In this document: piece by piece, positions 46,684 through 56,924 of the stretch | Layout: every line of letters starts with the position of its first letter | How positions within the stretch are numbered: position 1 is the first letter of the stretch | Assembly (NCBI GenBank): GCA_964543525.1 | Contig: CAZIYW010000006.1 | Location: 1-64,000 of the forward strand | Source: CBDVBE01 sp964543525 | GTDB lineage: Bacteria > Fibrobacterota > Chitinivibrionia > Chitinivibrionales > JANQEN01 | DNA length: 64,000 nucleotides | Direction of reading: 5' to 3' | Notes under the pieces: generated by a model | The model's input: the letters and a program-made list of their open reading frames with translations, nothing else | What the model was told of the DNA's origin: nothing | Database searches by the model: none | Program-made: the position numbers and the translations under genes

Positions 46684-47940
46684 GTGGGCCTTAATAAACG
46701 TGATTCAAATCTCTTCCGTGAACGCCACCGGCGGAAACATACCCGCCTTGACGTACGAGATCTGAATCGGGTAATCGCCATTGATACTGAGAATCAGCTC
46801 GCCCGGGTTGAAGGTATGACGCCGTATGACGCGGTGGTAGATGCCGCTCTTCCCCATGGTCTTATGCCCTGCGTGGTACCCGAGCTCAAGTCAATCACGG
46901 TCGGCGGCGCGATAAGCGGCGTGGGCATTGAATCGTCTTCCTTTAAATACGGATTCGTGCATGAAACCGTGGAAACAATGGATATTCTGCTCAGTGACGG
47001 CAGAGTTGTCACCGCTACAAAGACAAATGAATACCATGATCTTTTTTTCGGTTTTCCCAACTCATACGGCACTCTTGGTTATATTCTCAGCGCCGTAATC
47101 AGGCTGATACCGGTAAAGCCATTCGTAAAGCTGACCCATATTCGCTTTAACGATATCGAGGAATATTTCAACACCGTTAAATCACGCTGCCGTGAATCAT
47201 ACGATTTCATAGATGGCGTTGTTTTTGCGGAAAAGGAGCTTTACCTTACTCTCGGACAGTTTACCGATTCGGCGCCATATACAAGCGACTATACGGCAAT
47301 GCAGATTTACTATAAATCGATCCGCACCCGCGATACCGATTATCTCTCAACCCGTGATTATATCTGGCGCTGGGATTCCGACTGGTTCTGGTGCTCACGG
47401 GTATTCGGCGTGCAGCATCCTCTCATCAGAGCTCTTTTCGGCAAACGTATTCTGAACTCCCGATTTTACATGAAACTGGGACGGATTAATAAACGGTTGC
47501 AATTTCTTTCAACGATAAAAAAACTGTTCCGTATACAAACCGAATCGATTATCCAGGACGTTGAGGTACCGATAGAGCATGCTGCCGATTATCTGCGTTT
47601 TCAGCTAAAAGTAATCCCGGTCACACCGGTATGGATATGCCCCATGCAATCGACCGCACAACAATTCGATTTATATATCACCAAACCGGAAAGCCTGTAT
47701 ATCAATTTCGGTTTCTGGCAGATAATCAAATCGACCCATCCTGCGGGATACTTTAACAAACTGATTGAAGAGAAGGTTGAAACGCTCCGGGGGAGAAAGT
47801 CACTCTACTCAGAATCATATTACCCCGAGGAGAAATTCTGGGAACTCTACAATAAAGAGGCATACTTCACGCTGAAGGAGAAGTATGACAAACGGGGGAT
47901 GTTTAAAAATCTCTATCAGAAGTGTGTGTTGAAAAGATAG
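46684..47940 (+). CDS. FAD-binding oxidoreductase, BfaA/TmsA-like (methylene-fatty-acyl reductase candidate)
   Basis: FAD_binding_4-type flavoprotein. ATG-free start: GTG at 46684 is the only ordinary start in frame, but it is poor. The reading frame is open upstream from 46600, and codons 46621-46683 encode a helix (VAQYERKKEALAAQLKQADG) that matches the N-terminus of related proteins. A GGAGGG box at 46601-46606 sits 5 bases before an in-frame ATC (46612). FAD-binding features: GLMPCVVPELKSITVGGAIS, GVGIESSSFKYG, VETMDILLSDGRVVTA, FPNSYGTLGYILSA. In the 10-methyl fatty acid pathway the partner reduces the methylene group left by a Cfa-like enzyme, and the gene here directly follows such an enzyme. 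Convergent with the giant secreted protein, 8 bases apart. Confidence 0.8.
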   Translation: MGLNKRDSNLFRERHRRKHTRLDVRDLNRVIAIDTENQLARVEGMTPYDAVVDAALPHGLMPCVVPELKSITVGGAISGVGIESSSFKYGFVHETVETMDILLSDGRVVTATKTNEYHDLFFGFPNSYGTLGYILSAVIRLIPVKPFVKLTHIRFNDIEEYFNTVKSRCRESYDFIDGVVFAEKELYLTLGQFTDSAPYTSDYTAMQIYYKSIRTRDTDYLSTRDYIWRWDSDWFWCSRVFGVQHPLIRALFGKRILNSRFYMKLGRINKRLQFLSTIKKLFRIQTESIIQDVEVPIEHAADYLRFQLKVIPVTPVWICPMQSTAQQFDLYITKPESLYINFGFWQIIKSTHPAGYFNKLIEEKVETLRGRKSLYSESYYPEEKFWELYNKEAYFTLKEKYDKRGMFKNLYQKCVLKR

Positions 47941-47948
47941 TGCTTTTT

Positions 47949-50900
47949 CTATTTATTGTTCTTAATCCCAATCACTGTCTTATATTTTTTCGGTTTCACA
48001 CCGATACCATTGCGTACCGTTACGATACACAGATAGGTCCCCTGTCCGACAAACCGTCCGTATTTGTTTCTGGTATCCCACACCGCACACCATGCCTGCT
48101 TTGATTCATGCTTGTTGTAATTCAGCGGCACCTGTTCCAGTAAAAGATTTCCCACGGCGTCAAATACTGACATCTCAGCGGATATTGAATCGGGATTATT
48201 GACATAGCCGAACGGTATCAGCAGGACTGCCATATCATTTTCTGCAGGTGCACCAGCGTCCTCAAGCGTCGCTGAAATATTATATCCGTCGGAGCTGTTC
48301 CACACCTGTGCTTTTTCAACCATTTTCTCACCGGCGCCGAACGGGTTGGGATAGACAACTATATCAAAAACATATTCGTAGGGCATGACAATTAACGGTA
48401 CCGGCCGCGTAGCCAATGATTGCGTCACCGGATTCATATCCTTGATTCCGGTCTGCGCCTGAACCCAGAGGGAATCGCCGGTTATCGGAAAGTACTGTCT
48501 CGAATCTTTAAGCACCGTATCAACCTTAAACACCATCACTTTACCTGCAGCCTGGGTAATGAGCTGCGACTCCATTTCCATACTGAACTGCTCACTGATT
48601 ACCGTATGAAACAGGAATGGCTCCGGCCACGCTGACGAGCTGGTTGACGGTACCTCGATTTTCTCGGAAAAGGTCACTTCAAGTGTATCAGGTACATCAT
48701 CATCGACATTATCCGGACCGATGAGCGCAGGCCGGAACAGGCCTCGTGTCGCAACCGGCGCCAGACTGTCGGCTATGGGTACTTCACCGGCAAGAACAAT
48801 CACACTGTTACCGATTTTTGTTCCCTGCGTTACCTTGAAAATATCATTATCATCAACAGCGGTGTTGGGATCCACACCTGACTGGGATACACGGACCTCA
48901 AATCCATCAGCTGTGGCTGTAAAGCTTGCCGCAGTAAGTGCTGCAAAGGAACGATGGCCCGGCAAAGCAATGTTAGCCGCAAGATCGGTAAAGATAAAAG
49001 CATCCGGCACTGCATTCATCCTCACCCTGATAAGGTCGATAAAACCATCTGGCCGGGCGTCAGTTTCCAGATACACTGCTGAAACGATGCTGTATGCATT
49101 ATATACACTGAGTGGACGTTTGATATTATTTACGACACTCTGTTCTACGCCCTGTGCGTCATTGACATTATTACCTGCATAAATCCAAATTGAATCTCCT
49201 GAAGAGGGTGTTATATTATCAGTAAAATTCACCACATAAAATGTCACCTTGTTGCTGTCATTAAGCACTTCGGAGACCTCGACAAGATACTCCGGATCAG
49301 CCGATGTCCAGAACTTAAATGGGTGTTTCTCCGAAATACCGCTCATGTCTTCAGAGAAATACACAATGAGTGTATCACTGACACTTATAGAATTAAAGCT
49401 GTAATAGTCAGCCTCGTAGATCACCGCTCCCATCCCGTCCGAAATGGTAATATCCGATGTCTCCATCGTACCGGTCTTCTCGTTAGGCTGGGTAATCGTT
49501 GCCTGTCCCCAGGCCGCACCTTTGGAAGTCACATATTGTTTTAATGTATACCCCGTTACTTTCCAGCCGATTTTGACACCTTCAAAAATGTTGAAAGCAG
49601 AGCCGTCTACAGTCATTGTAACCGGTGAGCCGTTACTCGCAAGCCACGTAAAAGTAAAGGTCATGGTATCAAGATCCACCTGCTTGACACTCTTGTTCAT
49701 GGTCATGACAATACTGTCCATGGTTCCCTCACCGTCAACATCAAGGTATTTACCGTCAACCACTTTATAAGTGCCTTTCAGTAAAATTACAACAACCTCC
49801 TGATTATTGGACAGTGGCGGGTTATGCTTGTCATCGGCAGGATAAAATGCCTGATCTATAAGTCCGCTGTTGTGGATAAGGTTAACCTTGTCACCCTCCT
49901 TAACCGTATTGGCAGCAAAAGAGAAGCGCCAGACCATGGAGGCATTATCCTCCTTATCGGCTGTGAGTGAGGTCACAGCCGTGCCATTGACATTCAGGTA
50001 CTGATGATTGGCAGCCAGATTCTCTGCAACCGGCTCGGTAAAAGTGACTACCAGCGTGTCGGGATCTCCGGTGTTCTCTTTTTCAAGGAGTACCGCGTTA
50101 ATCAGAGCCGGGCCGACACTGTCGATAATATCACCCTTAATCATGATGCTCTCCGGAAAATCAAGCTCGGCGTTGCCTTCACCCTCACCGGAAGTTGTAT
50201 TATCATCAATGATAAAACTCTTGCTGAAAATGGCAACATTTGGATCCGCAACAGTCGCAGTAGTAAAATTGCCCTTCTGGGGCCAGGAATAGCGTATTTC
50301 CTCGCAGTCGCCCGGCTGATATGCCGAATCGGAGGTTCCTGTCTGTATGGTAATGGTTATTTTATCACCCATCCCGTCGCCCCGGGTATCCCTGATATAG
50401 CCGATACCCCACCGCGGTTCCTTGTTACCAATCTTTTTAAGCGGCACAAACTGGTTAATACTCAGCGGCGGATTATTAACTGTATCAACCACACCACTGG
50501 TATGGACTATATTCACCGAATCCTTGTCACCCACCGTACCGGCAGGAAAAATAAACATCCACCGAGTTCCGCTGATAAGACTCGCCTCAGTCGACACCGT
50601 TGCCACCGGGGTGTTATTACCAATCTTAAAATTCAGGTATGCGGTATTTGCACTCAGGTTCTCCTTTATCTTTTCAGTAAAGGTGATATAAAGTGTATCG
50701 GGAACACCGCTGACACCGGGAATATTGTACACTGCACCGACTCCGTTACTGGAATCGATAGCAGGGCCTATTCTGTCAAGCATATCTCCGGCATAGCTGC
50801 TCGTTGCTGAGGGATAGTCAAAGGCGACCTTACCCAGTCCGGCGCCATCGGTTATCGTATTGTCGGCAATAGCAAGACTGTAATTCCCTACCGTCACATT

Positions 50901-53060
50901 GGCGATATCGGCGTCAATCAGATTGGTCTGGGTGGGCCAGGAGTATTTAAGGTTCTGATACTCTGATAACTCATCGGGGGCATCGCCGGTGCCTTTGGTG
51001 AGACAAATCGTTATCTTATCCCCCCAGCCGTTGCCGTGGGTATCCTCGATAATGGCAGAGTCGAGTGTCGGGTAATCAGGTCCGCCGGTTACATGTGTTT
51101 TACGCACGATGGTATTGCCGGAACTGTCCGTGACACTGATCCATAAATCGTCACCTGCCGTGGCATCAGGTACTCTTATCTCATAGTTCTGATTGGTATT
51201 GGTACCGCCCAAATAGGTACCCTCTTTCCACCATATCCAGTTAAAATCGGTAGTCCATTTTACTATACCGACATTTTTATTGTCCGTAGCATTAACCGGC
51301 AGGACAAAATCGTTGCCGTTCATGGTCCCGGTACCGAATGCCATGTATGGATAGTTCTCGTCAAGACCGCTTTGAGAACACCCTCCCACCTTGGAATAAT
51401 TGTTTATCTGGGTTACCACATCACCTCCGCCGGGCCGATCGCGGCTGCAGTCAAAATACCCCTTGACGGTTCGCAATACTGTAAGGAAATCATATCTGAA
51501 GCTGATATTCTCAGTACCGGCAGTTGACGGCGCCTTCCCTTTCAATTTGTCAAATGCAGCTAAGAGCGTGTTATAAATCTCCTGCCGTGTCTGTGTCTGA
51601 TCATCCGGGTAAAAATGGAGAAGCAGACCACCGTCACCTTGTGTTGCTACAGAACCTCCGTCTCCAAAAAAGAACCGTATCAGTTCATCCTGTGAAATCT
51701 GCTCATCATACATTGCAATAGAGAGATCGGTCATACTACGACGCGCGGCGTCAATCAACGTCTGAATAACTTCAAGGATATGAGGCCGGTAGTTGTTATT
51801 TCCTTCAGGGAAACGATCACGCGCCAGGGGATCGTTCAGGAGTGACTGATAGTTATTTACATCAAGAAGGGCGGCACACTGTGCCCCGCCAACATAAATG
51901 CCAATGTTATAGGTCGGCGCCATTGCCCCGATACCGACATAAGGGTCAATACAATCAGCCAGGGTCTCTTTCCAGCAGAGATCCTCTGCATAGGCATAGA
52001 AATCATAATTGGCATACTGTACCATAGCAGAAATAACGAATGAGTTTACTACAAAAGCGGAGTTGATGGGCGTTGAGCTGACGCCGCAGTAATACCCCAT
52101 AAAAGAGGTGGTATTTATACCGCTCGAAGCAACGTCCTGCGCACTCGCAAGCTGAGCGGCGTACCGTGGGTAAAACTTTGGATAGGCAATAGCCCGGTCA
52201 ACACCGGTAGGCGATTCAACCTCAAAACAGCCATATGCACCATCGGTATTTACCCCGATATAATTGGCGCCGCCACCGGTAACACCGGTGAATGTCTCTT
52301 TCGCACCAAATCCCAGCTGCCACTGCATATCAACATGGAAATACTCCTGGCCCATAGCAAGAGTCATCATATAAATAAGTGAGGCATTTGAGCCGTATGG
52401 ATCAAAAATCACCGGTGTCATATTTACACTGAACTCGGTGCTGTCAAGAGGGAGCAGTATCTGTGTTTCACCCAGGTAGGTATCCATAAAACCGCCGGAG
52501 TATTTGCCACCATTCACTCCAAGACTGTCATAATAGGGCTGATTGAGAAAATCAAGCCAGCGATAGTCGGGATTATAAAAATTGGGCAAAGCAAGAAGGC
52601 TGTCTATCTGATCCACAGTAATCGGATCTTCATCATCAGGATCGTCAGGGTCACCGGAGCTACCTGTTTTAAGAAGGATATATGGCTCATACGGCGGGTC
52701 AGTAAGGGCAGCCTCTCCATTACTTACCCATTGAAATGAGATAGGTGCCCAGTCATTGGTGACTGTCAGTTTAATAACCGACTGCTGGTTGTTCCTGTGA
52801 AATCGCCCCTCAGTTTCTATTTTACCGTTGAGTGTCCGCTCACTCATGACTACGGTAGCGCCGAGCATATTCACGTTTGCCCAATGATACGTATCGGTCC
52901 ATATTCGGAATCCACCGAGTTGCCATGGACGATTGGTCGTATTAAAAAAATGGGGGTTGGGTATGGCTCCCGCATCAATTCTGACACCGGCATCGGCAAA
53001 AATGTTACATAACGCACCACATAGCAGTACGATAAAAGATGTAGATTTTAAAATCTGCAT
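47949..53060 (-). CDS. Giant secreted protein with calcium-loop/Ig repeats and FlgD-like C-terminus
   Basis: 1703 residues. The start at 53060 follows GAGAAGG with 7-base spacing and opens the signal MQILKSTSFIVLLCGALCNIFA; the ORF's first ATG overlaps the box. Residues ~25-640 form a large domain I do not recognise, rich in Tyr, Asn and Gly, with a DPDDPDDED acidic stretch. From about 665 two ~220-residue repeats each open with a GDG-type calcium loop (EDTHGNGWGDKITI at ~670; RDTRGDGMGDKITI at ~890) and contain a DTLxVTFTEP strand as in SbsA-type Big_5 domains; further such domains continue to ~1560. A FlgD-like domain begins at VVYPNPFGAGEK (about 1567). Probably an extracellular adhesin or polymer-acting protein exported like the other FlgD-tailed proteins; enzymatic activity is unknown. 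Confidence 0.65.
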   Translation of the reverse strand: MQILKSTSFIVLLCGALCNIFADAGVRIDAGAIPNPHFFNTTNRPWQLGGFRIWTDTYHWANVNMLGATVVMSERTLNGKIETEGRFHRNNQQSVIKLTVTNDWAPISFQWVSNGEAALTDPPYEPYILLKTGSSGDPDDPDDEDPITVDQIDSLLALPNFYNPDYRWLDFLNQPYYDSLGVNGGKYSGGFMDTYLGETQILLPLDSTEFSVNMTPVIFDPYGSNASLIYMMTLAMGQEYFHVDMQWQLGFGAKETFTGVTGGGANYIGVNTDGAYGCFEVESPTGVDRAIAYPKFYPRYAAQLASAQDVASSGINTTSFMGYYCGVSSTPINSAFVVNSFVISAMVQYANYDFYAYAEDLCWKETLADCIDPYVGIGAMAPTYNIGIYVGGAQCAALLDVNNYQSLLNDPLARDRFPEGNNNYRPHILEVIQTLIDAARRSMTDLSIAMYDEQISQDELIRFFFGDGGSVATQGDGGLLLHFYPDDQTQTRQEIYNTLLAAFDKLKGKAPSTAGTENISFRYDFLTVLRTVKGYFDCSRDRPGGGDVVTQINNYSKVGGCSQSGLDENYPYMAFGTGTMNGNDFVLPVNATDNKNVGIVKWTTDFNWIWWKEGTYLGGTNTNQNYEIRVPDATAGDDLWISVTDSSGNTIVRKTHVTGGPDYPTLDSAIIEDTHGNGWGDKITICLTKGTGDAPDELSEYQNLKYSWPTQTNLIDADIANVTVGNYSLAIADNTITDGAGLGKVAFDYPSATSSYAGDMLDRIGPAIDSSNGVGAVYNIPGVSGVPDTLYITFTEKIKENLSANTAYLNFKIGNNTPVATVSTEASLISGTRWMFIFPAGTVGDKDSVNIVHTSGVVDTVNNPPLSINQFVPLKKIGNKEPRWGIGYIRDTRGDGMGDKITITIQTGTSDSAYQPGDCEEIRYSWPQKGNFTTATVADPNVAIFSKSFIIDDNTTSGEGEGNAELDFPESIMIKGDIIDSVGPALINAVLLEKENTGDPDTLVVTFTEPVAENLAANHQYLNVNGTAVTSLTADKEDNASMVWRFSFAANTVKEGDKVNLIHNSGLIDQAFYPADDKHNPPLSNNQEVVVILLKGTYKVVDGKYLDVDGEGTMDSIVMTMNKSVKQVDLDTMTFTFTWLASNGSPVTMTVDGSAFNIFEGVKIGWKVTGYTLKQYVTSKGAAWGQATITQPNEKTGTMETSDITISDGMGAVIYEADYYSFNSISVSDTLIVYFSEDMSGISEKHPFKFWTSADPEYLVEVSEVLNDSNKVTFYVVNFTDNITPSSGDSIWIYAGNNVNDAQGVEQSVVNNIKRPLSVYNAYSIVSAVYLETDARPDGFIDLIRVRMNAVPDAFIFTDLAANIALPGHRSFAALTAASFTATADGFEVRVSQSGVDPNTAVDDNDIFKVTQGTKIGNSVIVLAGEVPIADSLAPVATRGLFRPALIGPDNVDDDVPDTLEVTFSEKIEVPSTSSSAWPEPFLFHTVISEQFSMEMESQLITQAAGKVMVFKVDTVLKDSRQYFPITGDSLWVQAQTGIKDMNPVTQSLATRPVPLIVMPYEYVFDIVVYPNPFGAGEKMVEKAQVWNSSDGYNISATLEDAGAPAENDMAVLLIPFGYVNNPDSISAEMSVFDAVGNLLLEQVPLNYNKHESKQAWCAVWDTRNKYGRFVGQGTYLCIVTVRNGIGVKPKKYKTVIGIKNNK

Positions 53061-53891
53061 TCTTATACCTTCTCCCATCTTGAATTAAAATCAGTCACTG
53101 AAAAACAGTGAATTTCCCTCTCTCACATGTAGCAGTAATTTTTGCACGGAATGGATGGTATATAATGATTACACTAAATTGTCGTGTTTATAATTATAGA
53201 AATTCAATAGATAAATAATTTTATAGAAACCCTAATACTTAAGCGCTTAACACTTTAAGGATAATAAATAAGTCCCCGAAAGCTTTCTTATTCAGGTCTT
53301 CTATATATAAATTATACATTATAATTTTCAAATGTGGAAGAAATAATGATTTTTAAGCGAATAATAACACAATTAATAAGTTTTTAATTGGGTACTTTAA
53401 TTTGTTGCCATAATTATTCAGGGGATGCCCCTGACGGTTCTTGTTTTTTTAAAAACATATATGGGCTAAAACCAATCTTTAGGAATTGGGAAAACCGTTG
53501 AAACGGATTAAACCTATAATTAATAAGAATAGCGGTCAACCGGCGCTGATGCTTGCGGCACCTCGACTCAGGCATATTGCATGCGCCAAATGGAGTAAGA
53601 AAGGTAATCTGAATATTACTTTGCTAAAATACATAGAATTTATCAGAGAACAGGTTAATTAAAATCACCGCGCTCCACACTCGTCCAAGGGAAAGTGAGG
53701 CAATGAAACAAACACAACACCTTACAACTAATTGAGAAAAGATAAAAAATGCAAATTATACCAATAAGAGAATTGACTTTAAAAAAATACTTTTTTTGCT
53801 TTTTGCCTGGCGTATACTGTCGTATAATGTAATAATTAACACAGTCCCGGAATACCTGGAAATACAAAGTTTTTAAATAAACACACCTGTT
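53061..53891. other. Gene-poor AT-rich gap
   Basis: Mostly featureless. A 58-codon plus-strand frame beginning at TTG 53486 and ending at 53662 (KPLKRIKPIINKNSG and HIACAKWSKKG among its text) has protein-like composition but no good ribosome binding site or family; it may be debris. A 70-codon minus-strand frame at 53655-53867 is not credible. Confidence 0.4.
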
Positions 53892-54439
53892 TTATTCTAC
53901 AATATCACCACCCCACAACTGCTCGAGAAATATTTTCCAGGGTAAAATTTCAATATCATCTTCAGTTTTACGGGGGGGCCGGATCAAGTGAAACGACAAT
54001 AAATCGCGGTGGTTTGAATTCTTCCCGAAACGCTCTGGACAAAAAGGGAACAATGGAAGTTTAACAGTCTACGATTCAGTACCGGTCATGACTCTCTCAC
54101 CTTCCCGTATCAAATTTGATACCGACTGAGAGCTTATATCCAAATACCGCGCTATTTCACATACGGGAAATTCATAATGACGATTCGCCATAAAGGCAAA
54201 TACTTTACGCACCTCGGATTGTACATTGTTTCTTCCTCAACCCGCAGTAATAAATGGTAATGATTGTCCATTAAACACCACGCATAGAGAAGATATCCCG
54301 ATTTCTGAAGTTGCTGTTCTACAGTATTTAAGAAAAAATTACGACCATCATCAATCAGAAAAATCTTCTTACCCTCATTTCCCCGGGACATGATATGGTG
54401 AATTGCTCCCGGTACTATTATCCGTGCTTTGCGTGGAAT
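53892..54439 (-). pseudogene. Wrecked RAYT (REP-associated tyrosine transposase, IS200/IS605-like)
   Basis: Minus strand. The N-terminus reads PRKARIIVPGAIHHIMSRGN followed by EGKKIF, but the codon where ATG is expected (54437-54439) is ATT. The Y1-transposase HUH-type motif is visible as MDNHYHLLL (about 54250-54276). After EEET an internal deletion joins the C-terminal part in the wrong frame; in its own frame this part is EVRKVFAFMANRHYEF, EIARYLDISSQSVSNLIREG, the helix-turn-helix that closes RAYT proteins, ending at TAG 54069. The same frame then stays open for 58 codons beyond the TAG, to TAA at 53892 (for example ERFGKNSNHRDLLSFHLIRP), possibly former extension. Lost start, deletion and nonsense show it is dead. 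No intact REP palindromes were identified nearby. Confidence 0.75.
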
Positions 54440-54821
54440 AAGTTAAACATACATTTTAAACTGATAAACTTCCACCGTCCCACTTTTGTCCCACTTTTCA
54501 CAAAGAATCACTCTGCCAAACCCCAAATAAGTGCTTAAGCTATAATAATCCTTCAATATCCCTCCTCCGCTTCTTTGAGAGAATTACTTTGCAAAACCCG
54601 TAAATTAGAAAGGGTGAGTGTTACAGCTGTTTACACGAGTAAACAAAAATTCCACCGTTATACCACTGAAACATGCGATATGATACGGGTTTGGGTATAT
54701 TAATGTTGCAGGTTTCTTTCTATATTATCTGTTCCCACCTTTATTTACTTCTACCGCAAACAGAGGGATCAAGGGTGGCGGTTTTAAAAAATTACTATCA
54801 TATCTAATACGGAGGGGTATG
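54440..54821. other. Intergenic region upstream of the C25 protease
   Basis: No gene. AT-rich; a GGAGGGG ribosome binding site at 54811-54817 ends the region. No clear promoter or hairpin. Confidence 0.5.
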
Positions 54822-56852
54822 ATGAAAAAATTATTTTTCTCTATTGTTATTGTATCAGTTTTTCATCTCGTTACTTTTGCGGAGTTTACTTCTGAAATTT
54901 CTTTTCCTGAGCTGAATATCGCTCAACAAAACGGCCAGGTAAAATTTATCGGCCACACACTCGACAATAATCCCGGGTATCCACAACTGCCGATTGTGGT
55001 ATATACATTCCTGCTGCCACCGGATGCTGACCTGTCAACCGTTACATACCGTATCGATGGATTGGAAGAGCAGATATACAAGGTACCATCTCCCATAGAA
55101 CCAGCATCACCACCTGTTTATAACAATGAACGTATGTGGCCTGAGGACAGAACAATTGTAAATGGCAAAGCTGTCGAGGTCTATGAAAACAATCAATTTT
55201 ATCCAAACTCACCGGTAAACATTACTGGCAAAGGAATGCTGCATTGTTTCAAGCTCGTGCAGGTTCGCGTGCATCTGTGCACTTATAATCCGGTGCAGGG
55301 GATAATCCGTGCCGTTAAAAAAGGAACGATCAGCATCTCCGTGTCCCGCAATAAAAACCACCCTCCTATTGTGTACCCGGTTCCTAAAAAGATGAAAAAA
55401 TTTACCGAAAGACTGGTCGTTAACTATTCAGATGCCATACGGGAGTATATATCGATAGCTCGATTTACCGATACGGCAACATACGCAATTATGGTCGAAG
55501 AGAATATTAAAGAATCTTCCACAAAACTGGCAGATTTTGTTGCATCCAAAGAGAAAAGAGGCCTTAATGTTAAGGTCATAACAGAATCCGACTGGGGTGG
55601 CGGTTCAGGGGAAAAAGCATCAGAAAATATACGTAAGTGGCTAAAGGATAATTATAAAGAAATGGGGATTGCATATGTTCTGTTGATTGGCGATCCCATA
55701 CCCAGTAATGGTGCTGTTCCAATGAGACAAGATAACAGAGCCTCGCCAACAGATTATTATTATAAGGATTTATCAAACACCTGGCCCGATAAGGATGGTT
55801 TCGCGGAAGTCAGCGTTGGAAGAATCCCTGTATACGATGAGAGTGGAATAGAAACTCTCGATAAAATTTTAGAGAGAACTACCACATACGAAAACCAGCC
55901 GGTAGCAGAAACAGTATGGAGAAAGAATGCTCTTTTTGCAGCAAAGCCTTTTGATAATACCGCAAAAGGATCAAAATTGTTTGAGGAAATTAAAGAGAAG
56001 TATGTCGATCCCTCAGAATGGGAATGCTATCGCATTTACGATGATAATGAGGGTGATCCAGATGAATCAAGCTGTAACGAATCAGCGGTTAAAGCCGCGT
56101 GGAAAGCTAATCCGTATGGACTGATACTCTGGCATACTCATGGCATGCCTACTTCCGCCTCAGGTATCATGTCAGTCGGTACTGCAGAGAATTTTGATGA
56201 TCAATATCCCTCTTTTGTGCATATGGGAAGTTGTTCGAATGGAAAAATTGAAACAGAAAATAACCTCACCTATACCATGTTGACACATCATGCTGTCGGT
56301 GCGATAGGCGCGACACGAATGACCTGGTATGACAGCTACAATGGCTCCTGGGAAGGAAATACCGCAATACAGGGAATGATTTTTATGACAGGTAAAGGAA
56401 TGATCGGGGATTCCCTTTCAATGGGTGACGCCCTTATCCAGGGAGTTGCTGATTCTGATTTGGAGCATTGGGGTAATATTTTTTCTTTTAATCTGTATGG
56501 AGATCCAGAGGTTGGTATATATTCTGTAAAAAATCCGACAACTGTGCAACCCGACATCTCTGACATTGTTCCTAAAACGGGAGAGCCAAAAATTTTATCT
56601 GCCCTGGCTGGACAAAGAGGAGTTACTTTGCTGGTACCTGTTTCCGAGGGAAAGTATCGTGTGACTATATATACCCTTTCTGGAAAGGAAATAATCTCTC
56701 TTGCTCAGGAAACAGCACACCCGAGAAAACTACACTCTTTTTCCTGGTCCGGAATTGATAAAAATGGCATTTTCTGTGGGAATGGAACATATATTTTTAG
56801 AGTAGTAAGTGGAAAGGAAAACAGGACGATTAAAACACCAATAATCTGGTAG
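54822..56852 (+). CDS. Gingipain-type cysteine peptidase (family C25) with FlgD-like C-terminus
   Basis: Secreted protease. ATG-ATG at 54819/54822; the second is at better distance from GGAGGGG. Signal MKKLFFSIVIVSVFHLVTFA, then a Gingipain_R pro-region-like beta domain (about 20-200) and the C25 catalytic domain (about 215-570). It contains VLLIGD in the core, a catalytic His in WHTHG (H440) and the nucleophile Cys in MGSCSNG (C471), the correct order and spacing for C25. The last ~85 residues, from RGVTLLVPVSEGKYR to the C-terminus, form a FlgD-like beta domain (FSWSGIDKNGIFCGNGTYIF), the usual tail for outer-surface export in this window. Specificity (Arg or Lys type) cannot be assigned. 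It precedes the C1A protease genes, making a protease cluster. Confidence 0.88.
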   Translation: MKKLFFSIVIVSVFHLVTFAEFTSEISFPELNIAQQNGQVKFIGHTLDNNPGYPQLPIVVYTFLLPPDADLSTVTYRIDGLEEQIYKVPSPIEPASPPVYNNERMWPEDRTIVNGKAVEVYENNQFYPNSPVNITGKGMLHCFKLVQVRVHLCTYNPVQGIIRAVKKGTISISVSRNKNHPPIVYPVPKKMKKFTERLVVNYSDAIREYISIARFTDTATYAIMVEENIKESSTKLADFVASKEKRGLNVKVITESDWGGGSGEKASENIRKWLKDNYKEMGIAYVLLIGDPIPSNGAVPMRQDNRASPTDYYYKDLSNTWPDKDGFAEVSVGRIPVYDESGIETLDKILERTTTYENQPVAETVWRKNALFAAKPFDNTAKGSKLFEEIKEKYVDPSEWECYRIYDDNEGDPDESSCNESAVKAAWKANPYGLILWHTHGMPTSASGIMSVGTAENFDDQYPSFVHMGSCSNGKIETENNLTYTMLTHHAVGAIGATRMTWYDSYNGSWEGNTAIQGMIFMTGKGMIGDSLSMGDALIQGVADSDLEHWGNIFSFNLYGDPEVGIYSVKNPTTVQPDISDIVPKTGEPKILSALAGQRGVTLLVPVSEGKYRVTIYTLSGKEIISLAQETAHPRKLHSFSWSGIDKNGIFCGNGTYIFRVVSGKENRTIKTPIIW

Positions 56853-56924
56853 ATGTGAAACGGAAAAACAACTATTACTATCATGTATTTTTAAAAATGG
56901 TGTCTGTCCGAAAATAAACTGTTT

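Noticed and set aside
50004..50810. 268-codon plus-strand frame inside the giant secreted protein gene
   Set aside because: Antisense to the repeated Big_5 region, which has a clear signal peptide, domains and tail on the minus strand.
53486..53662. 58-codon plus-strand frame starting at TTG
   Set aside because: Composition is protein-like, but no ribosome binding site or homologous family is evident; cannot be supported as a gene.
53655..53867. 70-codon minus-strand frame
   Set aside because: Cys/Phe-rich, low-complexity AT translation without start signal.
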